The position numbers and the translations under genes were made by a program. Source: Streptosporangium sp. NBC_01756 (GTDB taxonomy: Bacteria; Actinomycetota; Actinomycetes; Streptosporangiales; Streptosporangiaceae). Taken from it: 64,000 nt of DNA. Each line of letters opens with the position of its first letter. The first letter of the stretch is position 1. The notes beneath the pieces were generated by a model. The model was not told the origin of the DNA and ran no database searches. It was given only the letters and a program-made list of their open reading frames with translations. The stretch lies in assembly GCF_035917975.1 (NCBI RefSeq), contig NZ_CP109130.1, forward strand, positions 124,001-188,000, read 5' to 3'. Positions 1-9,200 of this stretch are shown one piece after another.

Positions 1-544
1 TCCCAACCACCTGCACGCCTCGATCACGATCAAGCCGCTGGCGACCGACTTCGACGCTGCCGCGCTGATGGCTGCCCGCGCCGCGCAGAGCGCGCGTACG
101 GCGACCGCGCCGTTCGTCTACCGGTTCCACCCGATGGCCAGGACGGTGGGCGGCGCGGTGGGCACGATGGCGGTCAGCCAGGTCTCGCCGGGACGCAAGA
201 ACCGGCTGTTTTTGGAGATCTCAGGCAGTGAGGCGAGCGTTGCCTTCGATCAGGAGCAGCCGGAAACGCTCTGGTTGGGGCGTAGGCAGGGCTCGGAGTT
301 GCTGGTGCGCGATCCGCAGACCCTGTCGCTCCCGGTCCTCCGCTACTCCTCCCTGCCCGCGGGTCACGCCCAGGGCTATCACGACTGTTTCGACGCGTTC
401 ACAGCCGACAGCTACGCCGCGGTGCGGGGAGAGCGTCCTGAGGGACTGCCGACCTTCGACGACGGTGCGAGGGCCGCCCGTATCTGCGACTCCGTGCTCG
501 CCTCGGCGCGTACCCGCTCGTGGGTGGAGGTGCACCCCGCGTGA
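1..544 (+). CDS. Gfo/Idh/MocA-family oxidoreductase, C-terminal part
   Basis: The reading frame is open from base 2, so the N-terminal NAD(P)-binding Rossmann domain lies outside the window and only about 180 residues are seen. The visible part resembles the C-terminal substrate domain of Gfo/Idh/MocA dehydrogenases: a GHAQGYHDCF segment, then a GLPTFDDGARAARI helix and the terminal SWVEV strand typical of the family. These enzymes oxidise sugars, inositols or keto-sugars with NAD(P). The stop codon overlaps the GTG start of the next gene (GTGA), so it is the promoter-proximal member seen here of a sugar-import operon. The substrate cannot be read from the fragment; ThuB-like and inositol-dehydrogenase-like roles are both possible. 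Confidence 0.85.
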   Translation, partial: PNHLHASITIKPLATDFDAAALMAARAAQSARTATAPFVYRFHPMARTVGGAVGTMAVSQVSPGRKNRLFLEISGSEASVAFDQEQPETLWLGRRQGSELLVRDPQTLSLPVLRYSSLPAGHAQGYHDCFDAFTADSYAAVRGERPEGLPTFDDGARAARICDSVLASARTRSWVEVHPA

Positions 545-2013
545 GACTCCTGGAGATGCGGGGGGTGGACAAGAGCTTCTTCGGTGTACGTGTGCTGACC
601 GGGGTCGATCTCGACGTCGAGGCGGGACAGGTGCACGCCGTCGTCGGTGAGAACGGTGCGGGGAAGTCGACGCTGATGAAGATCCTCGCCGGGGTGCACC
701 TCCCCGACGCGGGGACGATCGCGATCGACGGCGAGCCGGTCGCGTTCGGCCATCCTCTCGACGCGCAACGGTCCGGAGTGGCGATCATCTATCAGGAGTT
801 CAACCTCCTGCCCGAACGCTCGGTCGCCGAGAACGTCTTCCTCGGGCGCGAGCCAGTACGGCGGGGCCTGGTAGACCGCACGAAGATGGAGGTGGAGACC
901 GAACGGCTGCTGGCGGGGCTCGGTGAGACCTCCTTCGGCGCCCGCGACGCCGTTCGCCGCCTGAGCGTCGCCCAGCAGCAGGTCGTCGAGATCGTCAAGG
1001 CCCTCTCGGTTGACGCCCGCATCATCGTGATGGACGAGCCCACCGCCTCGCTGGCCGAGCACGAGGTCGAACTCCTCTACTCCCTGATCCACCGCCTGCG
1101 AGAGCGCGGCATCGCCATCCTCTACATCTCCCACCGCATGCGCGAGGTGTTCGACCTGTCCCAGCAGGTCACCGTACTCAAGGACGGCACCCGCGTCACC
1201 ACGGTCGCCACCTCCGACGTCGGGCCGGCCGAGCTGGTCAAGCTCATGGTCGGCCGGGAGCTCAACGACTACTTCCCGCCCCGCGCCACGGCCGCGGAGG
1301 TCGGCGAGGTACGCCTGAGCGTGCGCGGCGGCAGGAACGAGAAGCTCAGCGGCATCGACCTGGAGCTGAGAGCCGGAGAGATCGTCGGGGTGGCGGGCCT
1401 ACAGGGCTCGGGCCGGACCGAGCTGGCCAAGGCGATCTTCGGGGCGGAGCCGTTCACCTCGGGTGAGATGATCCCCCGCAGGCCCCGGACGGTCCGCCAG
1501 GCCGTGGCCGCCGGGATCGGGCTGGTCACCGAGGACCGCAAGGCCGAAGGGCTGGCGCTGCGGCAGTCGGCGGGAGACAACGCGCTGCTGGTGGCACGCA
1601 CCTCCGCCGCACGCACCCCGGCGGGGCGGGCCTCGCGGAGTGGGCTGCGCGCGCTCCTGGAGTCGGTACGGCTGTCACCGCCCGACCCTGAGCGTGAGGT
1701 GCGCTACCTGTCCGGCGGCAACCAGCAGAAGGTCGTGCTGGCCAAATGGATGACGGTCAACCCCAGGGTGCTGCTGTTCGACGAGCCGACCCGGGGCGTG
1801 GACGTCGGTGCGAAGGCCGCCATCCACGACCTGATGCGGCAGTTCGCCAGAGACGGCATGACCATCATGATGATCTCTTCGGAGCTGCCCGAGCTCATCG
1901 GGATGAGCGACCGGATCATCGTCATGCGAGACGGCCGTATCGCGGGCGAGCTGCCGGCCGGCGTGTCTGAGGAGGCCATCATGCACGTGGCGGCGAGCGA
2001 GGAGACCGCATGA
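541..2013 (+). CDS. sugar ABC transporter ATP-binding protein (RbsA/MglA type)
   Basis: A 490-residue protein with two fused ABC domains, the normal layout for ribose/galactose/inositol-class importers, powering uptake through the two permeases that follow. Domain 1 has Walker A GENGAGKST (about residues 36-44) and Walker B VMDEPTAS (about 163-170). Domain 2 has a degenerate Walker A (GLQGSGRTE), the signature LSGGNQQK (about 390) and LLFDEPTRGVD (about 412). A degenerate P-loop in one half is usual for the family. The start is taken as GTG 541, which overlaps the upstream stop; an in-frame upstream codon at 520 would add seven residues without better support. The stop overlaps the next start (ATGA). 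Confidence 0.95.
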   Translation: MRLLEMRGVDKSFFGVRVLTGVDLDVEAGQVHAVVGENGAGKSTLMKILAGVHLPDAGTIAIDGEPVAFGHPLDAQRSGVAIIYQEFNLLPERSVAENVFLGREPVRRGLVDRTKMEVETERLLAGLGETSFGARDAVRRLSVAQQQVVEIVKALSVDARIIVMDEPTASLAEHEVELLYSLIHRLRERGIAILYISHRMREVFDLSQQVTVLKDGTRVTTVATSDVGPAELVKLMVGRELNDYFPPRATAAEVGEVRLSVRGGRNEKLSGIDLELRAGEIVGVAGLQGSGRTELAKAIFGAEPFTSGEMIPRRPRTVRQAVAAGIGLVTEDRKAEGLALRQSAGDNALLVARTSAARTPAGRASRSGLRALLESVRLSPPDPEREVRYLSGGNQQKVVLAKWMTVNPRVLLFDEPTRGVDVGAKAAIHDLMRQFARDGMTIMMISSELPELIGMSDRIIVMRDGRIAGELPAGVSEEAIMHVAASEETA

Positions 2014-3071
2014 ACGGCCAGAGCCCGTCCCCGGTGCGCCCGGTCGCGACCTCGACGACTCCCGAGCCCGTCCGGAGCAGCGTGGGAGCGAGGCATGGCG
2101 GTCTACGGCGCGGCTTCTTCACAGAGGTCAATCCGACCAGGATCGTCTACCTCGCGCTCATCGCCGTGACTGTCATCGGCTGGGGGCTGGTCGCCGCCGA
2201 CGGCGGGAACTTCCTCACGTTGGAGACCGTCGTCGGCATACAGCAGCGTTCAGCCGCTCTGGGCATCGTCGCCGTGGGGCAGACCCTGGCGATCCTCGTC
2301 GGGTCACTGGACCTGTCCGTCGCCTACCTGATCAGCCTCGGGTCGCTGGTCGCGGCCGAGATCATGGCGGGCCACGACGGCGGTGTCGTACCGGCCATCC
2401 TCGCCGTGCTCGGCGTCAGCGCCCTCGTGGGGCTGGTCAACGGCCTGGTCATCACCCGCCTGCAGGTGCACGCGTTCATCGCCACGCTGGGCACCGCGCT
2501 CATCCTCAAAGGCGTCATCGACCACCGCTACGACGGACCGGCCGGCAGCGTGCCTGAGTCGTTCCAGCGTCTGGGCTACGACCGGCTCGGCCCGGTGCCC
2601 GTCTCGGCGCTGCTCTGGGTCGCCGTGGCGGTGACCGCCTGGTTCCTGCTGCGCCGGACTCCCCTGGGCTACCGCATCTACGCGGTCGGCGGGGACGCCG
2701 ACGTGGCCCGGCTGTCGGGGGTGCGTACCAGCAGGGTCGTGGTGCTCACCCACGTTCTGTGCTCGCTGTGCGCGGGCGTCGCCGGCCTGCTGCTGGCCAG
2801 CAGGCTGGGCGCGGGCGCGCCCACGGTCGGCACCGACGGCGGATACGACCTGGAGTCGATCGCCGCGGTTGTGCTCGGCGGCACCGCGCTGACCGGCGGC
2901 AAGGGCGGGGTCGCCGGGACCGTCGGCGGCGTGCTCCTGCTTGCCGTGCTCGACAGCGTCTTCAACCAGCTTGAGGTGAACTCCTTCTTCAAGGACGTGG
3001 TCAGAGGCGTCGTGATTGTGGCCGCCGTCGCCGTCTACGCCCGTCGCGGCAGAAAGGGGCGGACGGCATGA
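2010..3071 (+). CDS. sugar ABC transporter permease (RbsC type), first copy
   Basis: A 353-residue polytopic membrane protein of the BPD_transp_2 family. After a polar N-terminal tail of about 45 residues come roughly nine to ten hydrophobic segments, with the family motif around GQTLAILVGSLDLSVA and the glycine-rich AVVLGGTALTGGKGGVAGT segment near the C-terminus. It forms the membrane channel of the importer together with the next gene. It starts with an ATGA overlap to the ATPase and ends with an ATGA overlap to the second permease, so the three are translationally coupled. Two different permeases suggest a heterodimeric channel. Confidence 0.93.
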   Translation: MNGQSPSPVRPVATSTTPEPVRSSVGARHGGLRRGFFTEVNPTRIVYLALIAVTVIGWGLVAADGGNFLTLETVVGIQQRSAALGIVAVGQTLAILVGSLDLSVAYLISLGSLVAAEIMAGHDGGVVPAILAVLGVSALVGLVNGLVITRLQVHAFIATLGTALILKGVIDHRYDGPAGSVPESFQRLGYDRLGPVPVSALLWVAVAVTAWFLLRRTPLGYRIYAVGGDADVARLSGVRTSRVVVLTHVLCSLCAGVAGLLLASRLGAGAPTVGTDGGYDLESIAAVVLGGTALTGGKGGVAGTVGGVLLLAVLDSVFNQLEVNSFFKDVVRGVVIVAAVAVYARRGRKGRTA

Positions 3072-3997
3072 GAAGGACGCTTCCGATCCTCGCGGTCCTG
3101 ACCGTACTGCTGGTCGCGATCGCAGCCGCCAACCCGCTTTTCCTGGAGCCCGCCGGGTTCCTGGCCTTCGTCAAGCGGGCCGCACCGCTGGTGATCCTGG
3201 CGGCGGGCCAGTACTTCGTCATCGTCTCAGGCGAGTTCGACCTGTCGGTCGGCTCACTGGTGACGGTCGAGGTCGTCGCCGCCGCCCGCCTGATCGACGG
3301 GGAGGAGTCGGCCACCTGGTGGGTGCTTCTCCTGCTGATCGCCATCGGGCTGCTCGTCGGCCTGGTCAACGGCGTGATCACCACGGCCCTGCGCGTTCCC
3401 TCCTTCATCACGACGCTCGGCATGATGCTCATCTTGTCGGGCGCGGTGTTCCTGTGGACGGGCGGCGCTCCCCGCGGCGCGCTGTCGGATAGCTTCCGCG
3501 CCTTCGGCCGGGGCAACCTCGGTCCCGTGCCGTGGTCCGTCCTCATCTTGGTCGTGGTCGCCGGCACCGGGATCGCGCTGATGCGTTCCGACTTCGGCAA
3601 GAGACTCATGGCCACCGGCGACAACGAACGCGCCGCCGCCCTGTCCGGCATCGGCGTGCACCGTACGCGGATCCTCGCGTTCGTCGTCTCCGGCCTGGCC
3701 GCGGCGGTCGCGGCCATCCTGCTCGGTGGCTTCGCAGGCGTCTCGGCGCAGGTCGGCCAGGGACTGGAGTTCTCCGCCATCACCGCCGTCGTCCTCGGCG
3801 GCGTGGTGCTCGGCGGCGGCCGGGGCTCGGTCGTCGCCGCGATGGCCGGCGCGCTGACCCTGGAGGCCCTGTTTACCCTGCTCAACCTGTACGGCATCTC
3901 AGGGGCTCTGGAGTACACCGTGCAGGGCGTCATCATCATCGCGGCGGTCGCGGCGGGAGCGATGCGCTTCCCGTTCCGGCTCCGCGTGAGCACCTGA
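3068..3997 (+). CDS. sugar ABC transporter permease (RbsC type), second copy
   Basis: A 309-residue BPD_transp_2 permease with about nine membrane segments. It is shorter than its neighbour because it lacks the long polar N-terminus. It keeps the same landmarks: GQYFVIVSGEFDLSVGS near the start and AVVLGGVVLGGGRGSVVA near the end. The start overlaps the previous stop by four bases. It is followed after 26 bases by the substrate-binding lipoprotein, preceded by an AAAGGAAG ribosome site. The likely role is the second half of the transmembrane channel; the substrate is not deducible from the sequence alone. Confidence 0.93.
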   Translation: MRRTLPILAVLTVLLVAIAAANPLFLEPAGFLAFVKRAAPLVILAAGQYFVIVSGEFDLSVGSLVTVEVVAAARLIDGEESATWWVLLLLIAIGLLVGLVNGVITTALRVPSFITTLGMMLILSGAVFLWTGGAPRGALSDSFRAFGRGNLGPVPWSVLILVVVAGTGIALMRSDFGKRLMATGDNERAAALSGIGVHRTRILAFVVSGLAAAVAAILLGGFAGVSAQVGQGLEFSAITAVVLGGVVLGGGRGSVVAAMAGALTLEALFTLLNLYGISGALEYTVQGVIIIAAVAAGAMRFPFRLRVST

Positions 3998-4023
3998 TCA
4001 ACCTAGAAAGCAAAGGAAGCACT

Positions 4024-5241
4024 ATGCCGAATCATCGGCCGTTCCTCGGCCTTGTCGTGGTGGCGACCGTGCTGTTCGCCGCCGGTTGCGCCAGCGACAA
4101 GCCTACCGCCCAGTCCTCGGCAGGGCCGTCCTCAGCTTCCTCGTCCGCGCCCGCCCGGGGCGCGAACACCGGTGAGCAGTCGAAGTTCTTCGTCCAGGCC
4201 GACTACGACGCCCAACTCGCCATGCGGACGAAGTCCGCGCAAGGCCCCGCGGACAAGCCCTGGGAGCAGGCGATCGACCCGCAGATGGTGGACACCGCGC
4301 GGTACAAGAAGAGCGGCGGCTATCACCTGTGCTTCTCCAACGCCGCAGTGAACAACCCTTGGCGGCAGGTGGGTTGGAAGACCATGCAGGCCGAGGTGGG
4401 CCTGCACAAGGAGATCACCAAGTTCACCGCACTGGACGCGGAGGGCAAGGACGACAAACAGATCTCCGACATCGCCGAACTGCAGGGCAAGGACTGCGAC
4501 GCGCTCATCGTCTCGCCCAACACCACCGCCACCCTGACTCCGGCCGTCGAAGGCGCCTGCGGCAAGTTACCGATCATCATGTTCGACCGCGGCGTCGACA
4601 CCGACTGCCCGGTGACGTTCATCAACCCCATCGGGGGCTACGCCTTCGGCGCCGACGGCGCCGAGTTCCTAGTGGAGAAGGTGCCCACTGGGGGCAAGAT
4701 CCTCGCGCTGCGCATCAGTCCCGGCGTGGACGTGCTGGAGACCCGCTGGTCGGCGGCGAAGGTCGCCTTCGACAAGAGCCGGCTCAAGGTCGTGGGCGTG
4801 GAGTTCACCGACGGTGACGCCGCCAAGACCAAGAGCATCGTCGACGACTACCTCCAGCGCGAAGGCAAGATCGACGGTGTGTGGATGGACGCCGGGGCCA
4901 CCGCCGTCGCGGCGATTGAGGCCTTCGAGGACGCCGGTCAGCCCGTCCCGGCCTTCGTGGGTGAGGACCAGCAGGATTTCTTGAGCAAGTGGAAGAAGGA
5001 CAACCTCACCGCGATCGCTCCCACCTACCCGACCTATCAGTGGCGTACCCCGGTCATCGCTGCCCTGAAGATCCTCAAGGGCGAGGAGGTGCCCAAGCAG
5101 TGGAAGCTCCCGCAGCCGAAGATCACCTCAGCGAACCTGGACACCTACCTGCAGCCGAACATGCCGCTCCTGCACTACGCCCTGTGCGGCTGCGAGAACC
5201 TGCCCGGCTTCCCCGAGAACTGGGGCGGCAAGAAGGGCTAG
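4024..5241 (+). CDS. sugar ABC transporter substrate-binding lipoprotein (Peripla_BP_4 type)
   Basis: A 405-residue receptor that delivers sugar to the importer encoded upstream. The N-terminus is a lipoprotein signal peptide with lipobox FAAGC (lipidated Cys22), followed by a Ser/Pro/Ala-rich linker. The body has ribose-binding-protein-like features: an opening strand (GGYHLCFSN), ALIVSPN, IIMFDRGVD and a VDDYLQREGKIDGVWMDAG hinge region. The start follows an AAAGGAAG ribosome site by about five bases. The family name fits ribose/galactose/inositol-class importers; the true ligand is unknown. Several Cys pairs in the mature protein (including CGC near the C-terminus) may form disulfides. Confidence 0.93.
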   Translation: MPNHRPFLGLVVVATVLFAAGCASDKPTAQSSAGPSSASSSAPARGANTGEQSKFFVQADYDAQLAMRTKSAQGPADKPWEQAIDPQMVDTARYKKSGGYHLCFSNAAVNNPWRQVGWKTMQAEVGLHKEITKFTALDAEGKDDKQISDIAELQGKDCDALIVSPNTTATLTPAVEGACGKLPIIMFDRGVDTDCPVTFINPIGGYAFGADGAEFLVEKVPTGGKILALRISPGVDVLETRWSAAKVAFDKSRLKVVGVEFTDGDAAKTKSIVDDYLQREGKIDGVWMDAGATAVAAIEAFEDAGQPVPAFVGEDQQDFLSKWKKDNLTAIAPTYPTYQWRTPVIAALKILKGEEVPKQWKLPQPKITSANLDTYLQPNMPLLHYALCGCENLPGFPENWGGKKG

Positions 5242-5260
5242 CCGCCGACCCGAAGAACCG

Positions 5261-5323
5261 TCACCCGTCACCCGTCACCCGTCACCCGTCACCCGTCACC
5301 CGTCACCCGTCACCCGTCACCCG
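5261..5323 (+). repeat. 9-copy 7-bp tandem repeat (TCACCCG)
   Basis: Nine perfect consecutive copies of TCACCCG fill the gap between the receptor gene and the isomerase gene and end directly beside the GAGGAGGA ribosome site. Seven is not a multiple of three, but the array is non-coding, so slippage would change spacing and leader structure rather than reading frame. Confidence 0.97.
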
Positions 5324-5337
5324 AGGAGGATCCAGGC

Positions 5338-6183
5338 ATGTGGCCGATCGGCGTCAACACATGGGTGTGGACGTCACCGCTGACAGACAACGAACTCGTA
5401 CGGCTGGCCCCGCGAATCGCCGGCTGGGGCTTCGACGTCGTCGAGCTGCCCATCGAGCGGCTCGGTGACTGGGACCCGCACAAGGCCGCCGCGCTCCTGG
5501 CCGAGTTGGGGCTGGGTGCCTCTGTGGCGCTGGTCATGCCGCTGGGCAGGGAACTGGTCGCGGCCTCCGCCCAGACCGTCGCCGACACACAGGACTACCT
5601 GCGTGCCTGCGTGGACGCGGCCGCCGTGGTGGGCTCACCGGTCATCGGCGGACCCGCCTACGCCTCCGTCGGCCGCACCTGGCGCATCTCACCGGACGAG
5701 CGCCGCGCCCTGTACGCCGAGCTGCGCGACAACCTGCGGCCGATCGCGGACTACGCCGCCGGGCGCGGGGTGCGGATCGGCGTCGAACCACTCAACCGCT
5801 ACGAGACCAGCCTGATCAACACGGTTGAGCAGGCACTGGACGTGCTCGACGGGCTGCCGGACGAGGGCTGCGGCCTGGCCCTGGACAGCTACCACCTCAA
5901 CATCGAGGAGAAGGATCCGGCGGCGGCCGTACGGGCCGCCGCCGAGCGGATCGCGCACGTGCAGGTGTGCGGCACCGACAGAGGCGCGCCGGGCGCCGAC
6001 CAGTTCACCTGGCCCGCCTTCGCCGCCGCACTGCGCGAGGCCCGTTACACGGGACCACTGGTCATCGAGTCGTTCACCGCCGACAACCAAGCCATCGCCA
6101 CCGCGGCCTCCATCTGGCGGCCGCTCGCCACCAGCCAGGACGCCCTGGCCACCGAAGGGCTCGCCTTCCTGAGAACCCTCTGA
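5338..6183 (+). CDS. sugar isomerase/epimerase (AP-endonuclease-2 fold, tagatose/allulose 3-epimerase-like)
   Basis: A 281-residue TIM-barrel protein whose length and residue spacing match D-tagatose/D-psicose 3-epimerases. The metal and catalytic residues fall in place: Glu150 in GVEPLNRYETS, Asp183 in LDSYHLNIEE, His in HVQVCGTDRG and Glu244 in VIESFT. In known enzymes two Glu, one Asp and one His bind Mn or Co and move protons at C3 of a ketose. A strong GAGGAGGA ribosome site lies eight bases before ATG 5338. It sits in the sugar-import operon and so probably acts on the imported sugar or its oxidised product. Other members of the fold are inosose dehydratases and endonuclease IV, but the residue pattern favours a ketose epimerase. 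Confidence 0.88.
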   Translation: MWPIGVNTWVWTSPLTDNELVRLAPRIAGWGFDVVELPIERLGDWDPHKAAALLAELGLGASVALVMPLGRELVAASAQTVADTQDYLRACVDAAAVVGSPVIGGPAYASVGRTWRISPDERRALYAELRDNLRPIADYAAGRGVRIGVEPLNRYETSLINTVEQALDVLDGLPDEGCGLALDSYHLNIEEKDPAAAVRAAAERIAHVQVCGTDRGAPGADQFTWPAFAAALREARYTGPLVIESFTADNQAIATAASIWRPLATSQDALATEGLAFLRTL

Positions 6184-6263
6184 CTCCCACCGGCCCGCCG
6201 GGCTTCTTATCGGGGCGGCCCGGCCTCTTCCGTATGCCTCCTCTCGCCCCCCTCGGAGATCCC

Positions 6264-9200
6264 ATGCGCCGAGTCCTCGCACTCGTCCTCGTCCCCCTCC
6301 TGCTGTTATCCGCCGGCCTGAGCCACGCCCAGGCCACGACCCGGGCGGCGGCCTTCCGGGTGTTGCTGTTCACCGAGACCGCCGACTACGTGCACGGCTC
6401 GATCCCGTCCGGTATCACGATGGTCCAGCAGCTCGCCGCCGCCAATGACTTTGAGGTCGTCCAGTCCGCCACCTCGACCGCGCTCAACGACGCGAACCTG
6501 GCGGGCTTCGACGCGATCATCATGCTGCAGAACTCCGGCATGGTCTGGGACAACGAGGCCCAACGCCAGGCCACCCAGAAATTCGTCAACGACGGCGGCG
6601 GCATCGTGGCGATCCATAACACCACCGACATGAACATCGAGGCCCAGTTCCCCTGGTGGGACCAGCTCATCATGGGCGGCGCGCACATGACCGCGCATTC
6701 GGCCATCGTGCAGGGCACCGCCAAGGTCATGGACAAGAAACACCCCTCCACCGCGGCCCTGCCCGACCGCTGGACACGCACCGAGGAGTGGTACAACTTC
6801 AGCAAGAACATGCGCGGCGACGTGCACGTCCTGGTCACCGCCGACGAGACCACCTATGACGCCGGTGGCAGCAAGATGGGCGCCGACCATCCGATCTCCT
6901 GGTGCCGCAACGCCGAGGGCGGGCGCGTGTGGGCGACCGCGATGGGCCACGAGAACGCCTCCTACAGCGAGACCGCCTTCCGCCAGCACGTGCTCGGCGG
7001 CATCAAGTGGGCTGCCGGCAACGCCGCGGGCGACTGCGGAGGCACCGTATGGAACCGGTTCCAGAAAGTGACCCTCGACAGCGCCCCCGACCAGCCGATG
7101 GGCCTGGACATCGCCGCCAACGGCGATGTCCACTACATCACCCGCTCCGGCAAGCTCATGCTCATCCGCAAGAGCAACGGCCAGATCGTGACCACCGGCA
7201 CGCTGAGCGTCTACGTCGGCGGTGAGGACGGCCTGATCGGCCTGGTTCTCGATCCAGGCTTCGCGACCAACCGCTGGGTCTATCTCAACTACTCCCCCAC
7301 CGGGTCGGCGGCGATCAACCAGGTCTCCCGCTTCACCCTCAACGGCGACACCCTGGATCTGGCCAGCGAGAGGAAACTGCTGGCCATCCCAGCCACCCGG
7401 ACCGACGAGCCCGGCCACACCGGCGGGCAGCTCGCCTTCGGACCCGGCGGCAACCTCTACATCGGCGTCGGCGACGACACCAACCCCTTCGCCTCCGACG
7501 GGTACGCGCCCATCGACGAGCGGGCCGGCCGCGCCAACTACGACGCCCAGAAGACCAGCGCCAACACCAACGACCTGCGCGGCAAGATCCTGCGCATCCA
7601 CCCCGAGACCGACGGCACCTACACCATTCCCTCGGGCAACATGTTCGCGCCGGGCACCGCGCAGACTCGCCCGGAGATCTACGCGATGGGTTTCCGTAAC
7701 CCGTTCCGGTTCGCCGTGGACTCCGAGACCGGCTGGATCTCCTCGGCCGACTACGGCCCTGACGCCGGATCGGCCAACGCCAACCGCGGCCCCGAGGGGA
7801 CCGTGGAGTGGAACCTGATCAAATCGCCCGGCTTCTACGGCTGGCCGTACTGCGTCGGCAACAACATCCCCTTCAACGACTACAACTTCGCCACCAACAC
7901 CTCCGGGGCGAAGTTCAACTGCGCGGCGCCGGTGAACAACTCGCCCAACAACACCGGCCTGACGAACCTGCCCGCGATCAAGACGGCCACCGTCTGGTAC
8001 AACTACCACCTCGTGCCCGAGTGGCCGGAGATGGGCAGCAGCGGCGGCGCGGCCCCGATGGGCGGGCCGTTCTACCACTACGACGCGGCCAACCCCTCGG
8101 AGACGAAGTTCCCCTCCTACTTTGACGACACCCCGTTCTTCTTCGAGTGGAGCCGCAACTACCTGATGGAAATGCGGCTGGACGGTAGCGGCAACATCCT
8201 GAAGACCAACCGGTTCCTGTCCGACCTCGGGTTCAAGTCGCCGATGCACATGAAGTTCGGCCCGGACGGCGCGATGTACCTGATCGAGTGGGGTTCGGGT
8301 TACGGCGGCACCAACCCCGACGACGGCGTCTACCGCATCGACTACATCAACGGCTCGCGTTCCCCGATCGCCAAGGCCGGCGGCACGCCCACCTCCGGCC
8401 AGGCGCCGTTGACCGTCCAGTTCTCCTCATCAGGCTCGGCCGACCCCGACGGGGACCCGTTCACCTACGCGTGGGACTTCACCAGCAACGGCTCGACCGA
8501 CTCCACTGCGGCCAACCCCTCCTTCGTCTACACCGCCAACGGCACTTTCACCGCCAGGCTCACGATCACCGATTCCTCAGGTAAGAGTGGCTCGGCGACG
8601 GTGCCGATCACGGTCGGCAACACCGCGCCGGTGGTGCGGTTCGGCTCGCCGCCCGATGGCGGGGTCATCACCTTCGGTGACTCGGTCCCGTACACGGTGA
8701 CCGTCACCGATCCCGAGGACGGCACGATCGACTGCTCCAAGGTCACCGTGGTCACGGCCCTCGGCCACGATACCCACAGTCACGACACCGGCACTTTCAC
8801 CGGCTGTTCGGGCACCGTCTCGACCACGGCCTCGGGGCACGACGCCGACGCCAACACCTACTACGTCCTCACCGCGACCTATACCGACAAGGGCGGCCTG
8901 TCCAACACCGCCAACCTGGTCCTGCAGCCCCGGCAGAAGCAGGCCGAGTACTTCACCGGCTCGGCCGGTATCCGGGTCGTCGACCAGGCCGGCGCGCAGA
9001 ACGGCAAGCGCATCGGCGATATCTCCAACAACGACTGGATCTCCTTCTCGCCGATGAGCGTCCAGGGGATCACGTCGGTGTCCTACCGGGTGTCCTCACC
9101 CACGGGCGGCGGCTCGATCGAGCTGCGCGCCGACTCACCCACTGGGCAGCTACTATCCACCACACCGGTGCAGAACACCGGCGGCTGGGACACCTACCAG

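Noticed and set aside
5261..5323. CRISPR or integron-like array
   Set aside because: The units are contiguous 7-mers without spacers; this is a microsatellite.
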